64,000 nt of DNA from UBA2336 sp031395485 (GTDB lineage Bacteria; Bacteroidota; Bacteroidia; Cytophagales; Cyclobacteriaceae), in NCBI GenBank assembly GCA_031395485.1, contig JANNUS010000005.1, positions 207,133 through 271,132 on the forward strand. Direction: 5' to 3'. The first letter of the stretch is position 1, and every line of letters begins with the position of its first letter. Positions 8,089-16,798 of the stretch are shown piece after piece. The notes under the pieces are model-generated. The model did not search any database. It had not been told where the DNA came from and worked only from the letters and a program-made list of their open reading frames with translations. A program made the position numbers and the translations under genes.

Positions 8089-9492
8089 ATGACAACACCA
8101 AAAACATTATTCGAAAAAATATGGGATGCGCATATTGTGAAGCGTGCAGACGGCTATCCGGATGCACTTTTCATCGATCGACATTTTATTCACGAAGTCA
8201 CCAGTCCGCAGGCCTTTGATGGATTGCGCAAGCGTGGCGTAAAAGTTTTTAGTACCAAACGAACGACCGCTACAGCCGATCACAATGTGCCAACAAAAGA
8301 TCAGCACCTTCCGATCAAAGAAGCTCTCTCGCGTCATCAAGTAGAAACACTGAGAAAAAACTGCCTAGAGTTTGGTGTGGATTTATATGATTTGGGCCAT
8401 CCGTACCAAGGTATTGTCCACATCATTGGTCCAGAATTAGGATTGACGTTGCCCGGTATGACCATCGTATGTGGCGACAGCCACACCTCCACACATGGAG
8501 CCTTTGGAAATATTTCGTTTGGCATTGGTACGAGCGAAGTGGAACAAGTACTGGCTACACAGTGTGTGCTTCAGTACAGACCACAAACGATGAAGATCGA
8601 AGTAAACGGAACACTTGGCAAAGGTGTGGTGGCAAAAGATATTATTCTCTACATCATCTCTAAAATTTCAGCAAGCGGAGCTACCGGATATTTCGTGGAA
8701 TATGCCGGAAGTGCCATTCGTAATCTTTCGATGGAGGCACGCATGACTATCTGCAACATGACTATTGAAATGGGCGCCCGTGGTGGATTGATTGCGCCTG
8801 ATGAAATTACTTTTAAGTACATCAACGGAAGAAAGTTTGCTCCTCAAGGCGAATCTTTCGATAAGCACGTTGAGAAGTGGAATCAACTTAAAACGGATGA
8901 AGGCGCTACCTATGATAAGGTATTAACCTATGACGCTGCCGACATTGCTCCGATGATTACCTATGGAACAAACCCCGGTATGGGAATCAGGATTACCGAT
9001 CGAATTCCAACAGTAGAAGAACTTAAAGAGATTAGTGAACAAACATCTTTTAAAAAATCACTCGACTACATGGGCTTGGAACCCGGCTCACAGTTGTTGG
9101 GTAAATCAGTAGACTATGTATTCATCGGAAGTTGCACCAACGCACGCATTGAGGATTTACGTTTGGTCGCTTCAATCGTGAAAGGAAAAAAGAAAGCATC
9201 GAATGTGGAAGTATGGGTGATTCCCGGCTCCAAACAAGTGGAGGCGCAGGCGCGACTGGAAGGTTTAGATAAAATTTTCGAAGCTGCTGGATTTGAACTA
9301 CGCAGTCCGGGATGCTCGGCTTGCCTGGGAATGAATGAAGATAAAATTCCAGCAGGCAAATATTGCATCAGCACCTCTAACAGAAATTTTGAAGGAAGGC
9401 AGGGGCCAAAGTCACGAACATTTTTAGCTAGCCCGTTGAGTGCCGCAGCTGCTGCCATAACGGGAGTAATTACGGATGTGAGAGAATTATGA
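8089..9492 (+). CDS. leuC: 3-isopropylmalate dehydratase, large subunit
   Basis: A 467-residue aconitase-family subunit that converts 2-isopropylmalate to 3-isopropylmalate with LeuD. It has the substrate-site CGDSHTSTHGAFG, and the [4Fe-4S] ligands in FIGSCTNARIEDL and SPGCSACLGMN. The length is typical of bacterial LeuC. It starts 3 bp after ilvC. A hairpin-forming spacer separates it from leuD. Confidence 0.95.
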   Translation: MTTPKTLFEKIWDAHIVKRADGYPDALFIDRHFIHEVTSPQAFDGLRKRGVKVFSTKRTTATADHNVPTKDQHLPIKEALSRHQVETLRKNCLEFGVDLYDLGHPYQGIVHIIGPELGLTLPGMTIVCGDSHTSTHGAFGNISFGIGTSEVEQVLATQCVLQYRPQTMKIEVNGTLGKGVVAKDIILYIISKISASGATGYFVEYAGSAIRNLSMEARMTICNMTIEMGARGGLIAPDEITFKYINGRKFAPQGESFDKHVEKWNQLKTDEGATYDKVLTYDAADIAPMITYGTNPGMGIRITDRIPTVEELKEISEQTSFKKSLDYMGLEPGSQLLGKSVDYVFIGSCTNARIEDLRLVASIVKGKKKASNVEVWVIPGSKQVEAQARLEGLDKIFEAAGFELRSPGCSACLGMNEDKIPAGKYCISTSNRNFEGRQGPKSRTFLASPLSAAAAAITGVITDVREL

Positions 9493-9496
9493 AAAA

Positions 9497-9535
9497 GTTA
9501 ATCGTTATCAGTCAATAGTCATGATAACGATTAAC
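9497..9535. repeat. Perfect 14-bp inverted repeat in the leuC-leuD spacer
   Basis: GTTAATCGTTATCA (9497-9510) and TGATAACGATTAAC (9522-9535) are perfect inverted copies around an 11-nt loop. It lies wholly inside the 63-bp gap between leuC and leuD, in the middle of the operon, with no T tract after it. It could form an mRNA stem that affects processing or stability, or be a remnant of a dispersed element. It does not look like an intrinsic terminator. Confidence 0.7.
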
Positions 9536-9555
9536 AATAAATTGATAACTGGAAA

Positions 9556-10146
9556 ATGAGTAAAGAAAAATTTACACTACTAAAATCAACAGCTGTTCCA
9601 CTTTTTATCGAGAACATTGATACGGATCAGATCATTCCTGCACGTTTTTTAAAGGCTACCACGCGCGAAGGATTTGGAGAAAATTTATTTCGCGACTGGC
9701 GGTATAACGACTCCGGAAGTCTTAAAGCTGATTTTGCTTTGAATAATTCTGTTTATCAGGGGAAAATATTAGTAGCCGGAAAAAACTTTGGGTGCGGATC
9801 AAGTCGCGAGCACGCAGCATGGGCCTTGTTTGATTATGGATTTCGTGTAGTGATCTCCAGTTTCTTTGCCGATATCTTCAAGAACAATGCATTGAACAAC
9901 GCCTTGTTACCAGTTCAGGTAAGTGATTCTTACTTGAAACAACTTCTGGAAACTGTTACAAAAAATTCCTCTTCAGAAATTACTGTTGATCTCCAAAATC
10001 AGAAAGTGTCACTTGAAAATGGTACTTCCGAAAATTTTGACATTAACCCGTATAAGAAAATTTGTATGATGAACGGGTACGATGACATTGATTACCTCTT
10101 GAATTTGAGAGAAGAGATCAGAGAGTTTGATGTAACACACAGTTAG
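9556..10146 (+). CDS. leuD: 3-isopropylmalate dehydratase, small subunit
   Basis: A 196-residue swivel-domain subunit that completes the LeuCD isomerase. It carries the family's IDTDQIIPARFLK near the N-terminus and the GKNFGCGSSREHAAWAL loop. The start at ATG 9556 comes after the stem-loop spacer. leuB begins 6 bp after its stop. Length is normal. Confidence 0.95.
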   Translation: MSKEKFTLLKSTAVPLFIENIDTDQIIPARFLKATTREGFGENLFRDWRYNDSGSLKADFALNNSVYQGKILVAGKNFGCGSSREHAAWALFDYGFRVVISSFFADIFKNNALNNALLPVQVSDSYLKQLLETVTKNSSSEITVDLQNQKVSLENGTSENFDINPYKKICMMNGYDDIDYLLNLREEIREFDVTHS

Positions 10147-10152
10147 GAAACA

Positions 10153-11247
10153 ATGAATAAGAAAATAACCATTCTCCCCGGTGACGGCATTGGCAAAGAG
10201 GTAACAGCCGAAGGAAAGAACGTACTTGAGAAAGTCGCTGAACTCTTTGATCATTCGTTCGAGTTTAATGAGGCGCTGATTGGGCACGAAGCCATAGAAA
10301 AAACAGGGGCCGCACTGCCCGATGAAACACTGGAAACCCTCCGGAAAAGCGATGCTATTCTTTTTGGCGCAGTGGGTCATCCAAAATACGACAACGATCC
10401 AACATTAAAAGTCAGGCCTGAACAAGGCTTGTTAAAAATGCGCAAGGAGCTTGGGCTTTACGCTAACCTCCGCCCTATCCGACTTTTCGATGAGTTATTG
10501 CATGCCTCCAGCATCAAGCCCGAAATCCTGAAAGGCTCTGACATACTTTTTTTTCGTGAACTCACCGGTGATGTCTACTTCGGAGAAAAGGGAAGAAAAG
10601 ATGACGGCAATACTGCCTTTGACTTAATGATTTACCAGCGCTATGAAATTGAGCGAATTGCTCACAAAGCATTTCAGGCAGCGAGAACAAGAAAAAAGAA
10701 AGTCACCTCCGTAGATAAAGCCAATGTGCTTGAAAGCTCCAGGCTTTGGAGAGAAGTGGTGCAACAGGTAGCAAAAGAATATCCAGACATAACAGTTGAA
10801 CATCAATTTGTAGATGCAACAGCCATGAAGTTGATTCAAAACCCGAGAAGTTTCGATGTTGTGCTTACCGGAAATTTATTCGGAGACATCCTCACCGATG
10901 AAGCTTCTCAGATTGCCGGCTCCATGGGTATGCTCGCATCAGCCTCTATTGGAGATTCAGTAGGATTGTATGAACCCATCCACGGAAGTGCACACGACAT
11001 TACCGGAAAGGGAATTGCCAACCCGCTGGCTTCAATTCTTTCTGCTGCATTGCTGTTAGACATTTCTTTTGGATTGAAGGAAGAATCTGAAACCGTAATA
11101 AAAGCAATTGAACAAACACTAAAACAAGGTTATCGTACTGTAGATATAGCCGATCAACAAACACCTAAAGAAAAAATTCTGAATACGAGCGACATGAGTG
11201 CCCGTGTTGTGAAAAATATTGAAGTCGTTATCAGTCAACCTGCCTAA
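10153..11247 (+). CDS. leuB: 3-isopropylmalate dehydrogenase
   Basis: A 364-residue NAD-dependent dehydrogenase that oxidises and decarboxylates 3-isopropylmalate to 2-ketoisocaproate. It begins with LPGDGIGKEV. The adenine/Mg site reads LTGNLFGDILTDEASQIAGSMGMLAS, followed by EPIHGSAHDITGKGIANP. SVDKANVLESSRLWREV carries the catalytic Lys. The length and operon position (leuD before, leuA 11 bp after) fit LeuB and not isocitrate dehydrogenase. Confidence 0.95.
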   Translation: MNKKITILPGDGIGKEVTAEGKNVLEKVAELFDHSFEFNEALIGHEAIEKTGAALPDETLETLRKSDAILFGAVGHPKYDNDPTLKVRPEQGLLKMRKELGLYANLRPIRLFDELLHASSIKPEILKGSDILFFRELTGDVYFGEKGRKDDGNTAFDLMIYQRYEIERIAHKAFQAARTRKKKVTSVDKANVLESSRLWREVVQQVAKEYPDITVEHQFVDATAMKLIQNPRSFDVVLTGNLFGDILTDEASQIAGSMGMLASASIGDSVGLYEPIHGSAHDITGKGIANPLASILSAALLLDISFGLKEESETVIKAIEQTLKQGYRTVDIADQQTPKEKILNTSDMSARVVKNIEVVISQPA

Positions 11248-11258
11248 CCAATAACATT

Positions 11259-12422
11259 ATGAGTAAGAAAAAAATAGAAATATTCGATACCACCCTTCGC
11301 GATGGCGAACAGGTACCAGGTTGTCAGTTGACCACCGAAGAAAAAGTAGTTATTGCCCGCGAACTCGAAGCACTCGGTGTAGATGTCATTGAAGCGGGCT
11401 TCCCGATTTCAAGTCCAGGCGATTTTCTTTCTGTAATCGGAATTTCGCGCGCAGTAAAAGAGCCCGTTGTCTGTGGCTTAACACGTGCAAAGCAAGAAGA
11501 TATTGATGTGGCGGCAGAAGCCTTGCGCTATGCCAAACGTGGTCGCATTCATACAGGCATTGGCGCCAGCGATGTACATATCAAACACAAATTTCGCAGT
11601 ACGCGTGAACAGGTGCTAGAGCAAGGCGTTTGGGCTGTTGAATATGCAAAGAGCAAGGGCCTTGAAGTCGAGTTTTATACGGAAGATGCCGGCCGAGCTG
11701 ATCTTGCCTTTCTTGCCCAGATGGTAGAAGCTATAATAAAAGCAGGTGCCGATGTAGTAAACATTCCGGATACTACTGGCTATTGTTTACCACACCTATA
11801 TGGAAAGCGTATTCAATACCTGTATGAAAATGTAAGTAATATTGATAAGGCAGTAATCTCCGTTCATTGCCATAATGATTTGGGCATGGCTACCGCAAAC
11901 ACAATCGAAGGGCTGATTCACGGTGCCCGTCAAGCAGAAGTTACCATCAACGGAATTGGTGAGCGTGCTGGTAACACTTCACTAGAAGAAGTGGTGATGA
12001 CTATTAAAACACATCAGGATCTTGGTTTTTATACAAACATTAAAACTGAACGGATTTTTGAAATCAGCCAGTTGGTGAGTCGGTTGATGCGTATGCCCGT
12101 ACAGCCTAACAAAGCCATTGTTGGTAGCAATGCGTTTGCGCACTCCTCCGGTATTCACCAGGATGGATTTCTTAAGCATGCTGAGAATTATGAAATTATA
12201 AGTCCGGCTGACGTAGGCGTTTCATCGTCTTCTATTTTATTAACAGCAAGAAGCGGCCGAGCAGCACTTAAACACAGACTAGAGTTATTGGGCTACAAAA
12301 TTGAGGGTGCTGATCTTGATATCGTGTATGAAAACTTTTTGATTTTAGCCGATGAGAAGAAACAAGTGAACGATCAGGACTTAGAGGTACTCGCAGTTAA
12401 TGTTCCTGTATTGGCCCGTTAA
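11259..12422 (+). CDS. leuA: 2-isopropylmalate synthase, short form without the leucine-binding domain
   Basis: The first committed enzyme of leucine synthesis: acetyl-CoA plus 2-ketoisovalerate to 2-isopropylmalate. The TIM barrel has IFDTTLRDGEQ near residue 8, HCHNDLGMATANT and GIGERAGN. The linker subdomain ends with SGIHQDGFLKHAENYE and SGRAALKHRLE. At 387 residues it stops where the roughly 120-residue leucine-binding regulatory domain of about 510-residue LeuA proteins would begin. The next gene, on the opposite strand, ends 23 bp away, so a frameshifted tail is excluded. Homocitrate or citramalate synthase are alternatives by length, but the leuCDB context favours LeuA. Confidence 0.85.
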   Translation: MSKKKIEIFDTTLRDGEQVPGCQLTTEEKVVIARELEALGVDVIEAGFPISSPGDFLSVIGISRAVKEPVVCGLTRAKQEDIDVAAEALRYAKRGRIHTGIGASDVHIKHKFRSTREQVLEQGVWAVEYAKSKGLEVEFYTEDAGRADLAFLAQMVEAIIKAGADVVNIPDTTGYCLPHLYGKRIQYLYENVSNIDKAVISVHCHNDLGMATANTIEGLIHGARQAEVTINGIGERAGNTSLEEVVMTIKTHQDLGFYTNIKTERIFEISQLVSRLMRMPVQPNKAIVGSNAFAHSSGIHQDGFLKHAENYEIISPADVGVSSSSILLTARSGRAALKHRLELLGYKIEGADLDIVYENFLILADEKKQVNDQDLEVLAVNVPVLAR

Positions 12423-12445
12423 CGCTAGTATAGAGTCAGATTGCT

Positions 12446-13642
12446 TTATCGCTTCTCACGTTCAGTCGTAAGATTAATAAAGGCTGTAATGGTGTGTGCG
12501 CGCAAACCATCTGACCGTTTATACCAGGCGTAGCGAAGTTCTATTTCGTTGAATGACCATCGATGATAGTCACCGCCTAAGGGTGTAAACCGAACACTGA
12601 GGCCAGTCTTGTAGCTATTAAAATTCGAAAGGTCATAATCGGATGTATAAAATTCTTGCAACGGATTATGCAGCGCGTACGGCTTAAAGAAATTTACTCC
12701 TTTTTGTGTGTACATCCGAATAAAGGGGGAAATGGTAAATTCCTGTGATACCTTCATGGGTGTTTCTACCTCTACAGTGTGTGCGGTAATTCCAAAATCA
12801 TCCCAATAAAATCGATAGTAGGTTCGAATAATCCACATCTTACCTAAGAACATATTGAGTTGTGCGCCAATCGGGATTTTAAATCGCTGTTGCGGAAGAC
12901 TCTCAACACGCTTGGAATCATCGGTAAAGTATACACGATGAAAGGGAGTCGATAGTAACCCGTGCTGATATGCTATGCCTGGATAAATACCCAATGCTAC
13001 TCTTCTGTTTATCGTTTGATAGTAACTAAAAGAAAGATTATACGAGTTTCGCCTGTAAACATCGAACCAATTCTGATCTCTTAATTCCTCAGGGTAAATC
13101 AGGATATGCGGTTCCCCCGGGTTCCGCCATCGCAAATCATCAAAAAAAGTTTGCAATGCTACTGACCATTCTTTTGATTGATCTTCCGATAACTTTCCTA
13201 CCGAAACTCCTGTACCGATGGATAAATAATCTGACTCACCCGAAACACTGGAGTTGATGCCAATACTCCGCCCGTTTTTAAGATTGTGATTGTATCCAGC
13301 CGTAGCATGAATTCTAAAATCCTTTCGGGAAGCCGAAGAAAATACATCATCAATATTATCTGTGGAAGCTGAAGAAATAATGTCAGATCCAAAATCAAAG
13401 CTTATACTTTTAATGGAATCGCTTGACCATACAAACGAATAGTCTTGAGCATAGACCTGTAAATATTCCGTATCAATACCACCTGTAACTGCCGAGTGAT
13501 CATTGTCCTGCGTGTAGTAAGAAAACATTGCCTGTATGTCCGTACGATGCAGCTTCTTTTTTGAATAGACTTTGTCGGCTGCTTTCTGCCCGAAAGCCAG
13601 CGATGATGCCAAAAGGCCTATGATGACATATCGTTTTTTCAC
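12446..13642 (-). CDS. DUF3570 outer-membrane-type protein, possible ApbE substrate
   Basis: A 398-residue protein with a signal peptide (KKRYVIIGLLASSLAFG). Many alternating aromatic/polar strands suggest an outer-membrane beta-barrel, and it fits the DUF3570 family. No enzymatic function is known to me. Two close copies of D-x-x-S-S-A-S occur at residues 87-93 (DIISSAS) and 99-105 (DVFSSAS). These fit the loose consensus for covalent FMN attachment by ApbE, D-x-x-(S/T)-(G/S)-A-(S/T), and apbE is two genes upstream. It is the last of four tightly packed minus-strand genes, 9 bp after the DUF4266 gene. Family assignment is recall-based; flavinylation is a hypothesis. Confidence 0.7.
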   Translation of the reverse strand: MKKRYVIIGLLASSLAFGQKAADKVYSKKKLHRTDIQAMFSYYTQDNDHSAVTGGIDTEYLQVYAQDYSFVWSSDSIKSISFDFGSDIISSASTDNIDDVFSSASRKDFRIHATAGYNHNLKNGRSIGINSSVSGESDYLSIGTGVSVGKLSEDQSKEWSVALQTFFDDLRWRNPGEPHILIYPEELRDQNWFDVYRRNSYNLSFSYYQTINRRVALGIYPGIAYQHGLLSTPFHRVYFTDDSKRVESLPQQRFKIPIGAQLNMFLGKMWIIRTYYRFYWDDFGITAHTVEVETPMKVSQEFTISPFIRMYTQKGVNFFKPYALHNPLQEFYTSDYDLSNFNSYKTGLSVRFTPLGGDYHRWSFNEIELRYAWYKRSDGLRAHTITAFINLTTEREKR

Positions 13643-13651
13643 AGCATAAAA

Positions 13652-13873
13652 TTAATTGCAACCGCAGCCTCCGCTGTTCTTCATACTTCCTCCACCCGTA
13701 GCGCCCTCACGATAGGCTTGAACATTTTCTTCATGCCTTCGCGCACCTAACTGACCCATTTTCATATCGCGATCATTTAAATAAACTCGTTGGTAGGGTC
13801 GTACAGATTCACAGGAAGTTGCTCCTGCAAAAAATAAAAGAAGAATCAGGTAAAGAAAGAGTTGTCTCTTCAT
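13652..13873 (-). CDS. DUF4266 small lipoprotein with C-terminal GGCGCN
   Basis: A 73-residue lipoprotein. After a signal sequence the lipobox is GATSC with C21 as the lipidated residue. The body is hydrophilic (ESVRPYQRVYLNDRDMKMG). The tail is Gly-rich and ends GGCGCN, so C70 and C72 form a CxC pair one residue from the end. This fits DUF4266, a family that travels with DUF3570. The start overlaps the end of apbE by 4 bp (ATGA), indicating coupled translation. The conserved-looking CxC tail suggests metal binding, disulfide exchange with the thioredoxin of the operon, or modification. The function is unknown. Confidence 0.75.
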   Translation of the reverse strand: MKRQLFLYLILLLFFAGATSCESVRPYQRVYLNDRDMKMGQLGARRHEENVQAYREGATGGGSMKNSGGCGCN

Positions 13874-14808
13874 ACGTTGATCATATTAATTGCCAGATGC
13901 TTTGTGGTAAGAATTTCATTTCTATCTGTTACAATCAGGCAATGCGTGTTCGGCAGCTGTTCAATGAAATGCATTCCAACCTGCGAGCCCATTATGGTAA
14001 CAGCGGTTGCAAGCGCGTCTGAAAGTTCTGCACTGGGACTAACTACGGTTACACTTTTAACGCCTCTCACAGGTTTGCCCGTTTTAGGATCAATCGAGTG
14101 AGAATAACGAACACCATCTATTTCAAAATACTGCTCATAATCACCTGAAGTAGCAACAGAGGAATTCATGATTGGTATCCATGCTAATGTTTTATCAGAA
14201 TCATTCGGATTGGCGATACCGACCTTCCACAGTTTTCCATCAGCTCGGGTACCCCACGCTGTAAGATCACCGCTCGCATTAATTACTCCGCTCGTTACAC
14301 CTCTGTTAATAAGAAGTTCTTTTACTTTATCGGCCGCATAACCTTTGCCAATAGCAGCAAAGCTAATATGCATGTTGGGTTCTGTAAGATAAACACGATG
14401 TTCATCCAGTAAACTAATATTTTTATAGCCTACACGCTTCATAGCTTCACTGAGCTGAGCTTCATTAGGCAAGGTAAATTGTTGCCCTTTGAAATTGTAC
14501 ATTTTTTTTAGCAGTCCCGAAGTAATATCAAATGCTCCTTGGGTGATTGCAGAAATCTCTTTGCTTCGTTTAATAATGTCATATACTTCAGGATCAACCG
14601 TTACGGGCCGCATACCCGAAGCTTGATTGATCCTTGTTGTTTGGGAATCTTCAGAAAACTCTGTTAGTATATTCTCAATCCGTTTCACTTCATTTACTGC
14701 AACATTCAGTAATTCTTCTCCATCGTCATCTGCCAGCAATACAAATTCGAAAGCAGAGCCCATCAGTTTTACCTGTCTTCTGAATTCCTGTTGTGCTGCT
14801 ACGTTCAT
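13870..14808 (-). CDS. apbE: FAD:protein FMN transferase, ApbE family
   Basis: A 312-residue enzyme that transfers FMN from FAD onto a Thr/Ser of target proteins. ApbE marks in order are MGSAFEFVL near the N-terminus, EFSEDSQTTRIN, GAFDITSGLL, AAIGKGYAADKV, INASGDLTAWG, YSHSIDPKTGKPV and LSDALATAVTIMG. ApbE normally acts outside the cytoplasm, but no signal peptide is visible. ATG 14808 overlaps the thioredoxin stop (ATGA) and no better upstream start was found. Export by another route, or action on targets before export, are both possible. It is the second of four coupled genes. Confidence 0.88.
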   Translation of the reverse strand: MNVAAQQEFRRQVKLMGSAFEFVLLADDDGEELLNVAVNEVKRIENILTEFSEDSQTTRINQASGMRPVTVDPEVYDIIKRSKEISAITQGAFDITSGLLKKMYNFKGQQFTLPNEAQLSEAMKRVGYKNISLLDEHRVYLTEPNMHISFAAIGKGYAADKVKELLINRGVTSGVINASGDLTAWGTRADGKLWKVGIANPNDSDKTLAWIPIMNSSVATSGDYEQYFEIDGVRYSHSIDPKTGKPVRGVKSVTVVSPSAELSDALATAVTIMGSQVGMHFIEQLPNTHCLIVTDRNEILTTKHLAINMINV

Positions 14809-15242
14809 TTCGAAAGAGTATCCTTTAGTTGTGAAACAAACTCCTCTGATGATTGATTACTGTAGGATAATGGCGCTAGCACCGTCTTATCGGCCCGTAG
14901 CAAGATAAGTTGCGGAAATATTCCTTTAGGATTGTACGCTTCAGCGAGCAAATCATTTTGCTTTTGTTCCTTTGCCGCTACTTGTTTTCGCTGAGGAAAA
15001 TCAGCTTTCAGAATTACCAGGTTTTCTTTAGCAAATTCTAAAAATTCATTTTCAGATAGAACCTGCTTATCAAACCGAATACAAGGCGCGCACCAATCCG
15101 ATCCGGCAAAAACAAGCAATACCGGTTTTTGAGTTTCGCTAGCAATTCGAAAGGCCTCCTCAGCATCATGTTCAATCTGCCCTAAACACATGAATGATTG
15201 AACTGACAGAATTAATACTATAAAGAATTTACACGTCCGCAT
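14805..15242 (-). CDS. Secreted thioredoxin-like protein
   Basis: A 145-residue protein with a signal peptide (KFFIVLILSVQSFMCLG) and a thioredoxin fold whose active site is SDWCAPC, near residue 52. The PxxxxF and GIFPQLILL stretches match thioredoxin_7-like proteins. It should act as a thiol-disulfide enzyme in the periplasm. It is the first gene of the minus-strand cluster, overlapping apbE by 4 bp. A natural partner would be the CxC tail of the DUF4266 lipoprotein two genes on; this is inference. The 168 bp upstream hold no gene I can see. Confidence 0.85.
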   Translation of the reverse strand: MRTCKFFIVLILSVQSFMCLGQIEHDAEEAFRIASETQKPVLLVFAGSDWCAPCIRFDKQVLSENEFLEFAKENLVILKADFPQRKQVAAKEQKQNDLLAEAYNPKGIFPQLILLRADKTVLAPLSYSNQSSEEFVSQLKDTLSK

Positions 15243-15410
15243 TCACTCGTTGATTTTAATACGCTTCTGATAATCTTAAATTTAAAAAATTTGAATTAAA
15301 ATTCAGGCTCTGGGGGTTATCCTTTCTTTACCAACTTCATTAAAACAATAAACAATCAGGATTTGGATACGCGGGCGGCTACAATGCCTGAGCATGAACG
15401 TTGAAATGAG

Positions 15411-16706
15411 TTATTTTTTAAACGCTTTCATCAATAAATAAATTATTGAAGCTGCGGCCAGGAATATCAACCCTCCAACAATTTCACTGATTGCCAGATT
15501 TGATAGGAACCAACTTGTTGCTAATAAAGCGAGAATAGGAATCGTTAACCCACCCGGAATCACGAATGAATTTTCAGCCGGCTTAACTTTTCTAAGCTTT
15601 ATTGTAGCTAGTATTACACCAATGTATATCATCAGTAAGGAAGAGCTGGCAATTACTGCAAGCTGACGAAACCCACCTGAAATGGAAACAATGAAGCCTA
15701 TACCCGAATAAAAAAGAATGGCTACATAGGGAGTTGCATAACGTGGATGAATGATGGATAAAAATTTCGGAAGTAATCCATCGCGTGCTGCCGCATAGGG
15801 CAATCGCGAAGAGTTTAATATATCACCACTAATTACACCAAAGCCTGAAATGGCTACCCCCAATACGATCATCACCTTTCCAAAATAACCCAGCATGGTG
15901 CTGGCCACCAACACCAGGGGGGCTTCTTTTTGTTCAGCAAGACTTTCTCCCAATACACCTTGAGCCACAAACTGAATCAAGATGTAAAAAGAAAAAATGG
16001 CAAACACCCCAAGAAAAATACCTCGAGGGATTGTACGCTTAGGATCTTTGATCTCTCCACTGGCACTAAAGGCAGCCTCCACACCGCCAAATGCAAAAAA
16101 TAAAACAAGAGATACTTCACCAATTTTTTGAATGGAGGGCCATGAAGTAACTTCATATTTTTCAATATCAATGAAGAATATTCCTACCACAATCAAAACA
16201 ACCAATGGCAATAATTTTCCAATGGTTACAATTTCAACCAGCGTGTTACCGTGTTTTACACCACGAACGTTGAGCAAGGCAATGCCACCAAAAACAATGG
16301 CTAAAAATAAAGTACGTACGGCAGGCTGCTGAAGCGATGGAAAAAATGTAGAAAGATTATCGACTATTACATTAGCTATGGCTGCATCGGCCATAATACA
16401 ATACCCAAACCAAAAAAGGATGTTACCTAAGAACCCTGCATAAGGACCAAAGGCTGCTTCAATGTAAACATACACACCGCCTGTTACATGTACTTTGCTG
16501 GCAGCCTCTACAAAACACATTAGCACCAATGCAATTAGTACCCCACACACTAAATAGGCGAGAAAACTGGCCGCACCCAAGTAAAATGCCACCACTGCAG
16601 GCAACGCAAAAATGCCTGCACCAATGGTCATGTTAACTGCATTCGCTGCCAGCGAGCGCACACCAATTACTTTTTTTAAACCTTCGTCTTGTTCAGAAGT
16701 AGTCAT
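15411..16706 (-). CDS. APC-family amino acid permease
   Basis: A 431-residue integral membrane protein with about 12 hydrophobic segments. The first carries the APC signature NMTIGAGIFALPAVVAFYLG, and VYVYIEAAFGPYAGFLGN and FFAFGGVEAAFSASGEIKDP follow. It likely takes up amino acids by proton symport or exchange; the substrate cannot be read from sequence. It is a single gene divergent from the phosphoesterase across 92 bp. Its stop is not followed by a clear terminator hairpin. Confidence 0.85.
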   Translation of the reverse strand: MTTSEQDEGLKKVIGVRSLAANAVNMTIGAGIFALPAVVAFYLGAASFLAYLVCGVLIALVLMCFVEAASKVHVTGGVYVYIEAAFGPYAGFLGNILFWFGYCIMADAAIANVIVDNLSTFFPSLQQPAVRTLFLAIVFGGIALLNVRGVKHGNTLVEIVTIGKLLPLVVLIVVGIFFIDIEKYEVTSWPSIQKIGEVSLVLFFAFGGVEAAFSASGEIKDPKRTIPRGIFLGVFAIFSFYILIQFVAQGVLGESLAEQKEAPLVLVASTMLGYFGKVMIVLGVAISGFGVISGDILNSSRLPYAAARDGLLPKFLSIIHPRYATPYVAILFYSGIGFIVSISGGFRQLAVIASSSLLMIYIGVILATIKLRKVKPAENSFVIPGGLTIPILALLATSWFLSNLAISEIVGGLIFLAAASIIYLLMKAFKK

Positions 16707-16798
16707 AACGTGATGATACGTGTTGAAGTAAGGTATTTAAAAGCTATCTTCCAACTGTATCGTTAAATCACTAACTTTTCATCTTAATTTTCTTACAA

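Noticed and set aside
11225..11238. 14-bp match (TCGTTATCAGTCAA) between the leuB 3' end and the leuC-leuD spacer (9502-9515)
   Set aside because: Several chance 14-mer matches are expected in 64 kb, and the leuB copy is coding.
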